Of a stretch of DNA of 64,000 nt, positions 1 to 10,474 are shown piece after piece. The notes beneath the pieces were generated by a model. It was not told the origin of the DNA. It made no database searches and was given only the letters and a program-made list of their open reading frames with translations. Within the stretch, counting starts at the first letter, position 1; every line of letters begins with the position of its first letter. This stretch comes from Eustoma russellianum (Eukaryota > Streptophyta > Magnoliopsida > Gentianales > Gentianaceae): the NCBI GenBank assembly GCA_036186865.1, contig AP025043.1:30885996-30949995 (forward strand), written 5' to 3'. The position numbers and the translations under genes were made by a program.

Positions 1-1000
1 AAAATCCCTTAACGTTTTCAAGTTAGTGGGTGGCGCTAACTTGGCAATCACATCAACTTTTGCCTTATCAACTTCCATTCCGTTATGAGATATCTTATGT
101 CCTAGCACAATTCCTTCTTGAACCATTAGATGACATTTTTCCCAATTTAGGACTAAGTTTGTATCTTCACAACGTTGTAAAACCTTAGCTAAGTTATTCA
201 GGCAATTGTCAAAAGATGATCCAAACACAGAGAAATCGTCCATAAATATTTCCATAAATTTCTCTACCATGTCAGAAAAAATAGATAGCATGCATCGCTG
301 GAATGTTGCTGGGCATTGCAGAGACCAAATGGCATTCTTCGATATGCAAAAGTTCCATATGGGCATGTAAAAGTTGTTTTTTCTTGATCTTCAGGGGCTA
401 TAGCAATTTGAAAATAGCCTGAATAGCCATCAAGAAAACAGTAATACGCATGCCACAAAGTCTCTCAAGCATTTGGTCAATGAAAGGTAGTGGAAAATGA
501 TCTTTTCTAGTTACTTCGTTTAGTTTTCTATAATCGATACACATTCTCCAACTAGTAACTAGGCGAGTAGGAATCAATTCATTGTTTTCATTTTCCACAA
601 CCGTAACCCCACCTTTTTTAGGGACGACTTGAACCGGGCTTACCCATTCACTATCTGAGATAGGAAAGATTATTGTCTAGCAATTTGATTATTTCTTTTT
701 TACCACTTCTTGCATTATTGGGTTTAATCTCTGAGGTTGAACTACAGATTTAAAGTCGTCTTCCAATAATATTTTATGCATGCAAACAGTTGGACTTATT
801 CCTTTAATATCTGCCATTTGCCAGCCAAACGCTTTCTTATGTTCTCTCAACACCCTAAGCAATTTCTCTTCTTCTAGCTTACTTAGGGAAGACGAAATGA
901 TTAAGGGCAAAGTTTTATCCTCATTCAGAAAGATGTACTTTAAATTGGAAGGCAAAGGCTTCAATTCTAAGTCAACGGGGTTCTTCAATGCTTGATTTTG
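1..1000 (-). pseudogene. Athila-like reverse transcriptase fragment, copy 1
   Basis: Minus-strand frames give pieces of a Ty3/gypsy reverse transcriptase. The segment near 264-458 matches the palm region (GYSGYFQIAIAPEDQEKTTF, then FAYRRMPFGLCNA). The segment near 398-598 holds the fingers motif SWRMCIDYRKLNEVTRKDHF, and the segment at 689-988 is the poorly conserved linker between protease and RT. The frame changes several times where the second copy at 8961-9880 stays open, for example a missing base near 311 in the NAPATF motif. It cannot make an enzyme as it stands. The break pattern could be real decay or consensus error. Confidence 0.8.
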
Positions 1001-3270
1001 TTTTAGGCCCTTTCAATTCAAGTTCCAAAAATTTGAATTTTGTGTTATACCAAGTTGATTAGCTTCAAGAAGGCAAATTTCTTCATTCATTTCATCATAT
1101 TCTTGTCAGATACAATACAATTTTAATAGGATCATCAGATGCATTATCTCGCCAGAAATCAGCTACTACAGTATTCATTACATCAATAGAGTAACATGAT
1201 TTCTTTTCATTTGGATATTTCATTGCTTCAAATACATTAAAGTTACACATTCATCCCCTACTCTCAGCATTAGTTCACCTTTTTGGACATCTATCAAAGT
1301 TCTTCCAGTGGCTAAGAATGGTCGACCAAGTATTAGGGCATATCATTATCTTCTTCCATATCCAAGACAACAAAGTCAACAGGAAAAATAAATTTATCAA
1401 CTTTACCAACACATCTTCAATGATTCCCCTAGGATATTTAATTGATCGATCAGCCAATTGAAGAGTGATATTGATTGCTTTTACTTCACCTAGTCTTAAC
1501 TTTTTGAAGATAGAGAAGGCATCAAATTTATGCTAGCTCCTAAATCACAGAGTACATTGTTGAAACGGAAATCGCCTATATAACAAGGAATCTTAAAGCT
1601 TCCAGGATCTTTAAGTTTTTGAGGCAATTTGTTTTGTAGGACGGCTGAGCATTCTTCATTCAAAAGTATCTTCTCACATTCTTGCAATTTCTTCTTACTT
1701 GATAGAATGTCCTTTAAGAATTTGGCGTATTTAGGCATTTGTGATATCACCTCAACAAATGGTAAATTCACCTCTAATTTCTTAAAAATTTCCAAGAATT
1801 TCTTAAACTGAGGATTATCTTTTGGAGGTTCAACAATTTGAGGGAATGGCAACGACTTGTAATCTACTTCTTCATTATTGTACATTGCCTTTTTACCATT
1901 TCTTTTAAGTTCAGGTTTTCATTCTTAGATGATGAATTCATATCTTTTTCATTAAGATTTTGATCATTCTCTTCAACTTCTTCAGGTGTTGTATCTATGG
2001 ATCAATCGATTGCTGAGTTTGAGATTGTTTTGGAAATTTTTCAACAATTCTAGGATAAATGGTTCACTCAACTCTCTTCCATTTCTAAGAGTGATTGCAT
2101 TCAATTCTTTCGGATTTACTTCAGTGTTGCTAGGAAGGTTCCCTTGAATTCTGTTTGACAACAGATTTGCCATTTGGCCGACTTGGTTTTCCAAATTTTT
2201 GATTGATGATTCTTGACTCTTTATCAAGGCTTCTTGATTTTGGAATCTTGCTTCAGAGCTTGATATAAATTTTGCCAAGATATCTTCAACATTTATCTTT
2301 TTCTCTTGATTATTTGGAAAACCAGGAGGATGTCCTATATTCTGAGGTCGATTCCAAGAATTTGCATTGTTTCTCCATGCATTATTGTAGGTATTAGGGT
2401 ATGGATTTGTAAATCTTTGATTTTGACCTACAAAATTTGCTTCACTTGGACAGAAATTTTCACTTGTGCTTGGTATTTGATTTTGTGGGCACTGATTTAA
2501 CACATGATTACCACCACAATTTTCACAAGTTATTTTACCGCCAATGCCTAAACTTTTTGAAATTAGGGAGAGTTGTGCCAAGATGGCGGAGTTTGTGTCA
2601 AGCTCTAATACAGAAGCTCTCTTAGGATTGCTTCGTTCATTTGGCCATTGACAACCCGTTGAGGCCATCTCTTCAAAGAGATTCCATGCCTCATCGGTGG
2701 TTTTCTCATTATGCTACCCCCACTGGCAGCGTCTACCATTGACCTGGCACTATTTTCCATACCGTTATAAAATATTTGGACTTGCATCCATTTGGTAGTT
2801 CATGGTGTGGACACCTTCTTAAATAGTCTTAAATCTTTCCCAAGCTTCATATAATGATTCTCCACTATCTTGAACAAAATTGTTATATCATTTCTAAATT
2901 TCATGGTTTTAGATGGTGGAAAATATTAGTTAAGAAACTCGAAGCTAATTGGTCCCATGTAGTGATAGAACCAGAGGGTAAGAATTAAGCCAAGCTTTTG
3001 CTTGTCTTTTAGGGTAAAGGGAAGAGTCTTAGCCTTATAGCATCATCAGTGACCCCATTTTGCTTGAATGTGTCACATATTTCTAAGAAGTTAGAAATAT
3101 GGGCATTAGGATCTTCATTTGATAAACCATAGAATTGTACAGATTGTTGGATCATTTGTATTACTGCTGGTTTAATTTCAAAATTATTGGCAGCTATAGT
3201 GGGTCTACGTATGGCTGGGGCAGCTCCTACCCTAGGGGTTGCATAATCTCTAAGGCATCTTGGGCTTCTT
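1001..3270 (-). pseudogene. Athila-like gag-protease, copy 1
   Basis: This is the broken counterpart of the 505-codon gag-protease ORF at 10475-11992. Visible parts are a CCHC zinc knuckle (CENCGGNHVLNQCP) near 2490-2540, a coiled-coil-like stretch with EARFQNQEALIKSQESS near 2210-2270, and the retroviral-type aspartic protease signature CDLGASINLMP near 1520-1550. The frame breaks near 1450-1500, near 1910-2000 and near 2680, each time beside a one-base difference from copy 2. The N-terminal capsid region (about 2680-3270) is recognisable only by alignment to copy 2. Confidence 0.78.
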
Positions 3271-3795
3271 GATTATTTTCGGCCATTTCGATTGTTTCAA
3301 TTTCTAAATCTTGTTGGATTTCTTGAATATTAACTCTTTGTGAGTTAATTTTTGATTGCCTTACTATTTTTCGATTATGTTAGCAGTACCCTCAATATTA
3401 GGATCGTATAGTAAAGGCTCGTGGGAACTGCGGGTCATAAACTATAAAAGCAAAATAATTAAAATAAAAAAAACAAATAAATTAAGAAAACAAACAAAAC
3501 AAACAGCGAAAACAAATTACGAAATAATGCTAAACTATTTACTGAAACTAAATAAAAGGTCCACTTGCGGAAAGGAAAAAAAAAAAATAAAGACGAAGCA
3601 AACAGAACAGGGGGCGGGGGGAAAACGGGAAAAAAAACCTGAAAAATATTATATAAACAATAAATGTTTTATATATAAAGAATGTAAAAGCAACGTTCTG
3701 TTGGAACTTTTTTTTATCAATTCTTTTATTTATATATACAAAATATTTTAGCTTAATCTCAAGGCTATAAATAATTATATGATATTAAAATATAG
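3271..3795 (-). other. Untranslated leader of Athila copy 1
   Basis: This A-rich stretch lies between the primer-binding site and the start of gag in sense orientation. It contains A and AC runs around 3440-3640 and no supported coding frame. The plus-strand open frame at 3356-3751 is low-complexity K/N/T sequence that is not conserved in copy 2, so I do not call it a gene. Confidence 0.6.
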
Positions 3796-3813
3796 TCCCC
3801 GGCAACGGCGCCA
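3796..3813 (-). promoter_or_regulatory. Primer-binding site, tRNA-Asp type
   Basis: Read on the minus strand this is TGGCGCCGTTGCCGGGGA, which is complementary to a plant tRNA-Asp 3' end and is the usual primer site of Athila elements. It lies six bases inside the LTR boundary at 3820. It fixes the element's orientation and marks the 5' LTR side. Confidence 0.9.
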
Positions 3814-3819
3814 AAAACT

Positions 3820-5415
3820 TGATGTGTATTTTTTCACCTACTAGCAAGTATACTAGGTCCGAATGTAGAAACGGTAGGTGAGTAGGTTGTCGATCCCTCG
3901 AGGACTAGTTTTTAAGTACCAAAATTATATTTTTGCCTCAATTTAAACCCTTCAAAAATTGGAATAAAATAAAAACGAAAATTAAAATATAAATAATAAA
4001 CAGTGCAATTTTACCGCACACGACACAATTAACTCGAGACTTACTTTTCCTTAAAGAATTCTTGACTAGTCACGCTCTGGTTGAGTTTTTCTTTTCTAAA
4101 GGTTTAGCATTTTTTTTATCTAATGAACATGCACATTAAATTGTTTCCAATTGCTAAGGATGAAATTCTCGCTTTTAGCTGCTACCCAATCCCTTGGCGT
4201 AGAAACCTAACTCGGTGTGACAAACTCCGTATCCCTACGCAAGTTTTAATCCATCGAGTCGCATTTAATTTCCTTAGAATTTTCTAGTTATCCACCGTAG
4301 AAACCGAATCTATCCCTAGTCAGTTTTACTATAGGTTCGTTGTTGACACGGTCATAACTAAATTCTTCACCTCCCGGTACTTCAAATTAGTTACATGTTC
4401 TATCAGCAGGTAGCTAATCTACTGACGCAGTAAACACACCAACAACAATTAGCAGTTGGAAAAATAATAAACAATTAATTGAGATAATAAAATGTAGATA
4501 TTGTAGCACAGAAATTCAACCATTGCGATAACTAGTCAAGAATATAAAAAAAACTAGCCACTCATTGTATACATAATGCCCATTGAACTGATATATAAAT
4601 GCATGCAAAACAAGAGAGAGAAAAGCTGCTAACTTGCCTCAGCTCGAAATCCGTGCAATGCAAATGAAATTTGTTAACTCTTGTGGCTACACTTTTTTTT
4701 CTTTTGCCTTTTGACTAATAATGGAAAGAGAAAAGCAACAAGCTTTGCTCTCCAAATTTCGGATGAAGCAACTGACGGAGAGAAGGAAAAATAAGCCTCG
4801 GGAAGCGCGCTTTGCAATTTGTGTTGATTCTGGATCAAATTCCGTGGTTTTCTTTTTCACCGAAAGTGGTCTCGGTAAATGTGATGCTGCAGTCTTCTGA
4901 TTACCATCAATTATAGCCGAAATGTGCAAGGAGTGCACTGTTCAGTTCCTTTTTCTTCTCAACCACTTTAACAAAATGATCTGATATGCTTCGATTTTGC
5001 TGAGACTTATCTTCTTTGTTTACTGCTTATCTCGAAAAGTGCGTCTGCTTTGAGTAAAACTCTGAGGAAGGTTGCGCCTGCCTTGCAGAAAATTCTGCTG
5101 GAGGTTGCACCTGCTTTTCCATTTGTATACTCTTTTTTCTGCAATATTAAAAAAAATGTAGTGCTCACTAAAAATGAATAAATATTACATTTAGCTAAAT
5201 AACGTAGACTTTAACATCATTTAAGTAGTAACTCAGTTAAGCTCAGAAAATGAGGTTAATTTAGCTAACATAATTAATTTTTTCCATTTAATCACATGAA
5301 CACTTTCATTTTTCAATTTGATTGTTATTATTAATTTTTAGCACCGATTTAGTCAAATATTACTCGATATAAATAGTAGAGTGTATGAAAAATATATATA
5401 AAGTCGATTATATCA
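3820..5415 (-). repeat. Athila-like LTR shared by two internal regions
   Basis: The plus strand begins TGATGTGT and ends GATTATATCA, so the ends are TGAT/ATCA. The length is 1596 bp. It is nearly identical to the LTR at 12997-14610, and the differences are mostly one-base length changes in homopolymers. On its left is a primer-binding site (5' LTR of copy 1). On its right is a polypurine tract read on the minus strand (3' LTR of copy 2). One LTR therefore serves two internal regions, the usual product of unequal exchange between elements. The open frame at 4687-4938 is not convincing. Confidence 0.9.
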
Positions 5416-5428
5416 ACTACCCTCCACT
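5416..5428 (-). promoter_or_regulatory. Polypurine tract next to 3' LTR
   Basis: On the minus strand the bases directly before the 3' LTR read AGTGGAGGGTAGT, a purine-rich run abutting the LTR's TGATATAATC. This is where plus-strand DNA priming is expected. The same 12-nt core occurs again at 6671-6682. Confidence 0.65.
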
Positions 5429-7101
5429 TCGCCTTTGATCGTCCTCGAGCAAATAAAATGATTTTAAAGAAAATATGCTTAATCTTTCTTCTAAAGAATA
5501 TGCATCAGATATGATTTCACATAAATAGTCACAAAGTACAATCGAAATAACCAATTGAATAACTTTATAATTCAAATATCAACTATACTTATCCCATGTA
5601 ATCGAGGTGTGTGTGTAAATAGCCAATCTCGAGCTTTCCGTAGACAATCAGTTGAAATTATGCAAATTATGACTCATGAACATCCCATAGGCTTACTTTT
5701 CTTACTCGCTCTCCACTAATGTAGATGATTTAAGTCAACGAGGATCAAGTAGGACTTTTAAGCTTGTAATGTCAGGCTAAGGACTTGGTTTCACGAAGGA
5801 AAAGGAATTCAAAGAAAAATCTAAGAGAACTTGCAGAAACTGGCATGCACATGAAACATACTCTTATTATTATTCAAAAACCCTCTCCATCTTTTGAGAA
5901 CAAATCACCATAATCAATTACATGCTTTTTCTCCGGCCATATAATTGTCTCTTTTTTCTTTTCTTTGGCCGTTTTTCATCTTTTTTCTCCTCATTCTTTG
6001 AACTTTTCTTGTTTTTCCTTTTTCATCACCATTCCCTTGTAACGATATATTTGTACACCCCTTTCAACCTCATCTCATCACTCGTAACCCACTATCTTCA
6101 TCCCAAAAATAATGATAATGCCATATAAGCTCTCTTAAATAGGGACATATAAGGATATACATTTTTATCAAGTAGGCTAAAATGGGAAGTTAATGAGGTT
6201 TAGCAACAAAGAAAATCGAATGGGGTCTCACCATCCTTAATAAATAGGCTCAAAAAGGGTACTAGAGATAAAATGATCATAGGGATGGCTAGAAAGGCTC
6301 AAACGGTCCAAAGAACGCCTATGACTGTCATCTCCAAGTCAACTTGAAATCATCTATAATTTCGCCTCGAGAAGTAATGAAGTAAGTTCTAGAATGACAC
6401 AAAATGCATGATAAGCATAATTCTTCACTATCATCAACAAATAGCAAGATCATGGCTATACGTGCGCAAAATATCTCAAATTACATGGAATAAAATATAT
6501 TCAACATTGAATCAATCCATCATTCCAAAGGTATTTCTCATGTATTTTCAACTATATATGCAAAATATTCTCATCAACATATTCATAAAAGATCAAAAAC
6601 TTTAAAAATAACGTACATTTAAGCATTTTTCTTTTCAGATACATCAAAAATCATGCATTAGTCTAACCCTCTACCCTCCACTAGACATTAACATTGTCCT
6701 AAAAGTTAGGAAAATGAAAAAATAAGAAGCATAGGGGCAAGAAACTTAGCTGATTTGATGCAACGTCATCTTTCAATATTGCAGTGAGCCACATACATGC
6801 CATATGGTTTCCATCTTAGGCCAACTTCTTTTCCAACGGTCTTGCAATTTTTATTCCTACAAAATCAAAACACAACAAAAGCGCATAACACGGAAAAAAT
6901 GACTCTAAATAATAACATGACTAAAGCTTGCAAGAAAAAGAATTGAAACATTCATTGCTCAACAGCCTCTGAATGTATTTCAATGAAAAAACTTGCAACC
7001 TTTTGACACTAACACAATTGAACACAAAAACAATAAATATGACAAAGGAAAGAAATAGTTCTGAATTTATAGTCTACAGCTCGACTTTCAACAATCTAGG
7101 C
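5429..7101 (-). other. Non-coding stretch between integrase and 3' LTR (no env)
   Basis: About 1.7 kb where Athila relatives often carry an env-like ORF. Here I see only short open frames (for example 5922-6128 plus strand, T-rich and F/L-rich) and none with recognisable motifs. The DNA is AT-rich, with scattered purine runs on the minus strand. A second copy of the polypurine core lies at 6671-6682. The env-like gene appears to be absent or decayed beyond recognition. Confidence 0.6.
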
Positions 7102-8648
7102 TCAAATAGGGGTAAGATCTTGAAGTGACCAAACCTCTTTCGCAAACTCCGTAGGATCCATCTTATCGAAATAATGCTTCAACCTCTGCCCATTGACCAC
7201 AAACGTTCTTTGATCATCAGCTTGAATCTCAATTGCTCCAGAGGGAAATACTTTGGTGACTATGAAAGGGCCAGACCATCTCGACCTCAACTTACCAGGA
7301 AACAACTTCAAACGAGAATTATAAAGCAAGACCTTTTGACCAATAGAGAACTCTCGATCCAATATGTTTTTGTCATGCAATAACTTAGTTCTCTCTTTGT
7401 ACAGAACAGCATTCTCATAAGCTTGCAACCTAAACTCCTCTACCTCATTCAATTGAAGCAATCTTTTTTCTTGAGCAGATTTCACATCAAAATTTAAGAA
7501 CTTTATAGCCCAATACGCCTTATGCTCCAATTCAACAGGTAGGTGACAAGCTTTTCCAAACACAAGCTTATAGGGTGATGTACCTATAGGAGTCTTAAAT
7601 GCAGTTCTATAAGCCCATAATGAGTCATCCAACTTCATCGCCCAGTCCTTCCTATAGGCATTCACCGTCTTCTCTAAAATTCTTTTTAACTCCCTATTGG
7701 ATACCTCGACTTGGCCACTCGTCTGAGGATGGTACGGGGTAGCAATCTTATGGTGTACATTGTATTTGGCTAACAAAGCTCTTAATTCTTTATGTCTAAA
7801 GTGAGTGCCCTCGTCACTAATCAATGCCCTAGGGGTACCGAATCGTGAAAAAATATTTTTCTTTAAGAACTTCGTAACCACCTTAGCTTCATTAGTAGGA
7901 GCAGCAACCGCTTCAACCCAACCCACTTCGACACATAGTCTACAGCCACAAGAATATACTTGTTGTTATAAGATGATGGAAAAGGCCCCATAAAATCTAT
8001 GCCCCAAAGGTCAAAAATTTCACATTCAATTATGTTGCTTAATGGCATCTCATGTCTCTTCGATATGTTTCCTACCCTTTGGCATCTATCACACTGCTTC
8101 ACATAATTTTGTGAATCTCTAAAAAGCGTGGGCCAATAGAAACCACATTCTAAGACTTTACTCGCAGTCCTGTAAGCACCAAAATGTCCCCCTACCTGAC
8201 CATCGTGACAATGAGACAATATGTCCATCTGGTCCCACTCTGGTACACATCTCCTTATAACATTATCACTACATATCTTGAATAAATAAGGATCTTCCCA
8301 ATAATAATGTTTCAGTTCATGAAAGAATCTTTTCTTTTGTTGGTGGGTGAATTTAGCAGGGATGTACTTACTTGCCAGATAATTCGCAAAAGGAGCAAAC
8401 CAAGGAGCTTTACCTGCTAGGGAATATGAAATGGCAGTGCTATTTGAAATAGAACCCACTATGACACTCTCTGGGAAAGTATGCAATACTGGACCATTTA
8501 GGGGATAAATCTCATCTAAAAGCAACAACTTTTCAGTAGGAAATTCTTCATTAATTTCTCTTTCAGGTGTATCGTGTTTCTCAAGTTGTAGTCTGGACAG
8601 GTGGTCAGCTACCACATTTTCTGACCCCTTCTTGTCCTTGATTATCAT
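7102..8648 (-). pseudogene. Athila-like integrase (frameshifted)
   Basis: The integrase inserts element cDNA into chromosomal DNA. The upstream part (7863-8648) starts at the RNase H end (VVADHLSRL). It then has the HHCC zinc domain (SHCHDGQVGGHF, with CDRCQRVG) and the first catalytic Asp (DLWGIDFMGPF). The downstream part (7102-7926) has the second Asp (LISDEGTHF), the Glu-containing helix (HPQTSGQVEVSNRELKRIL) and a C-terminal GPF-type domain (SRWSGPFIVTKVF). The two frames overlap at 7863-7926. There the sense strand reads TGGGTTGGGTTGAAGC, consistent with a 5-bp duplication that causes the frameshift. All catalytic residues are present but on two frames. Confidence 0.88.
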
Positions 8649-8960
8649 GTTGAATTCCTGAAGAAGCAGAATCCACCGAATTAGTCTTGGCTTTGATTCT
8701 TTCTTACTTAGCAGGTACTTAAGCGCAGAATGATCAGTGTATACTATTACTTTAGTACAATCAAATACGCTCTAAACTTGTCAAATGCAAAGACAATAGC
8801 TAATAGCTCTTTCTCAGTAGTTGCGTAGTTAATTTGAGCCGAATTTAATGTGCGACTTGCATAATAAATAGGGCGAAAAATCTTATCTTTTCTTTGTCCT
8901 AGAACAGCCCCTACAGTATAGTCACTCGCATCACACATTAACTCAAAAGGTAAATTCCAA
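8649..8960 (-). pseudogene. Athila-like RNase H domain (broken)
   Basis: The longest open piece is 8747-8938 on the minus strand. It shows the gypsy RNase H start (MCDASDYTVGAVLGQ) with the first catalytic Asp, followed by YYASRTLNSAQINYATTEKE with the catalytic Glu region. The frame is lost around 8740-8760, before the segment with SKKESKPRLIRWILLLQEF that leads into 8648. RNase H would degrade the RNA strand of the RNA:DNA hybrid. It lies between RT and integrase, as in all Ty3/gypsy elements. Confidence 0.8.
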
Positions 8961-9880
8961 TCAGGAGCAACTAATTGGTGCAGTTATCAATTTTTCCTTT
9001 AAAATTTTAAAAGCTTCATAACATTCACCAGAAAAGTTGAAGGGAACGTCTTTCACAAGCAATTGTGTTAATGGTTTGGCAATTTTCGAAAAGTCTTTTA
9101 TAAATCTCCTATAAAAACCAGCATGACCTAAAAATCCTCTTAACGTTTTCAAGTTAGTGGGTGGCGCTAACTTGGCAATCACATCAACTTTTGCCTTATC
9201 AACTTCCATTCCGTTATGAGATATCTTATGTCCTAGCACAATTCCTTCTTGAACCATTAGATGACATTTTTCCCAATTTAGGACTAAGTTTGTATCTTCA
9301 CAACGTTGTAAAACCTTAGCTAAGTTATTCAGGCAATTGTCAAAAGATGATCCAAACACAGAGAAATCATCCATAAATATTTCCATAAATTTCTCTACCA
9401 TGTCAGAAAAAATAGATAGCATGCATCGCTGGAATGTTGCTGGAGCATTGCAGAGACCAAATGGCATTCTTCGATATGCAAAAGTTCCATATGGACATGT
9501 AAAAGTTGTTTTTTCTTGATCTTCAGGGGCTATAGCAATTTGAAAATAGCCTGAATAGCCATCCAGAAAACAGTAATACGCATGCCCACAAAGTCTCTCA
9601 AGCATTTGGTCAATGAAAGGTAGTGGAAAATGATCTTTTCTAGTTACTTTTTAGTTTTCTATAATCGATACACATTCTCCAACTAGTAACTAGGCGAGTA
9701 GGAATCAATTCATTATTTTCATTTTCCACAACCGTAACCCCACCTTTTTTAGGGACGACTTGAACCGGGCTTACCCATTCACTATCTGAGATAGGAAAGA
9801 TTATTCCCATGTCTAGCAATTTGATTATTTCTTTTTTTACCACTTCTTGCATTATTGGGTTTAATCTCCTTGAGGTTGAA
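8961..9880 (-). pseudogene. Athila-like reverse transcriptase
   Basis: Two minus-strand frames cover this domain. 9640-9852 holds the N-terminal fingers, with PVQVVPKKGGVTVVENENNE and WRMCIDYRKL. 8961-9605 holds the palm and thumb (GYSGYFQIAIAPEDQ, MPFGLCNAPATFQRCM, catalytic box IFMDDFSVFG, then GHKIS and LRGFLGHAGFYRRFIKDFS). The catalytic pair DD is intact. The break at about 9640-9650 coincides with a local length difference from copy 1 (TTACTTTTTAG here, TTACTTCGTTTAG there). The end at 8961 is another frame change into RNase H. Confidence 0.88.
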
Positions 9881-10474
9881 CTACAGATTTAAAGTCGTCT
9901 TCCAATAATATTTTATGCATGCAAACAGTTGGACTTATTCCTTTAATATCCGCCATTTGCCAGCCAAACGCTTCCTTATGTTCTCTCAACACCCTAAGCA
10001 ATTTCTCTTCTTCTAACTTACTTAGGGAGACGAAATGATTAAGGGCAACGTTTTATCCTCATTCAGAAAGATGTACTTCAAATTGGAAGGCAAAGGCTTC
10101 AATTCTAAGTCAACAGGTGGTTCTTCAATGCTTGATTTTGTTTTAGGCCCTTTCAATTCAAGTTCCAAAAATTTGAATTTTGTGTTATACCCAAGTTGAT
10201 TAGCTTCAAGAAGACAAATTTCTTCATTCGTTTCATCACTATTCTTGTCAGATACAATACAATTTTAATAGGATCATCAGATGCATTATCTCGCCAGAAA
10301 TCAGCTACTACAGTATTCATTACATCAATAGAGTAACATGATTTCTTTTCATTTGGATATTTCATTGCTTCAAATACATTGAAAGTTACACATTCATCCC
10401 CTACTCTCAGCATTAGTTCCCCTTTTTGGACATCTATCAAGTTCTTCCAGTGGCTAAAAATGGTCGACCAAGTA
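9881..10474 (-). pseudogene. Protease-RT linker of Athila unit
   Basis: This connects protease to reverse transcriptase. The open piece 10153-10440 on the minus strand begins MIDVQKGELMLRVGDECVTF, the segment that usually follows the protease flap in Athila polyproteins. It then loses frame near 10250. The rest is readable only with frame changes. No separate function is known for this part. Confidence 0.6.

Larger units (their letters stand above)
1..3819 (-). mobile_element. Athila-like Ty3/gypsy internal region, copy 1 (partial)
   Basis: This is a minus-strand internal region running from the middle of the reverse transcriptase at the window edge to the primer-binding site near 3800. It is a direct repeat of 9131-12996. 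Base 1 corresponds to 9131, base 3820 to 12997 and base 5415 to 14610, so copy 1 is about 65 bases shorter over 5.4 kb. Its 5' LTR is 3820-5415, which is also the 3' LTR of the complete neighbouring unit. Gag, protease and reverse-transcriptase fragments are recognisable but broken by many one-base indels. The rest of pol and the 3' LTR lie outside the window. Athila affiliation is inferred from the gag, protease and RT motifs and the tRNA-Asp primer site. Confidence 0.85.

Noticed and set aside
3356..3751. 131-codon plus-strand ORF
   Set aside because: K/N/T-rich translation of an A-rich untranslated leader; the matching region at 12530-12930 has different homopolymer lengths and no such frame.
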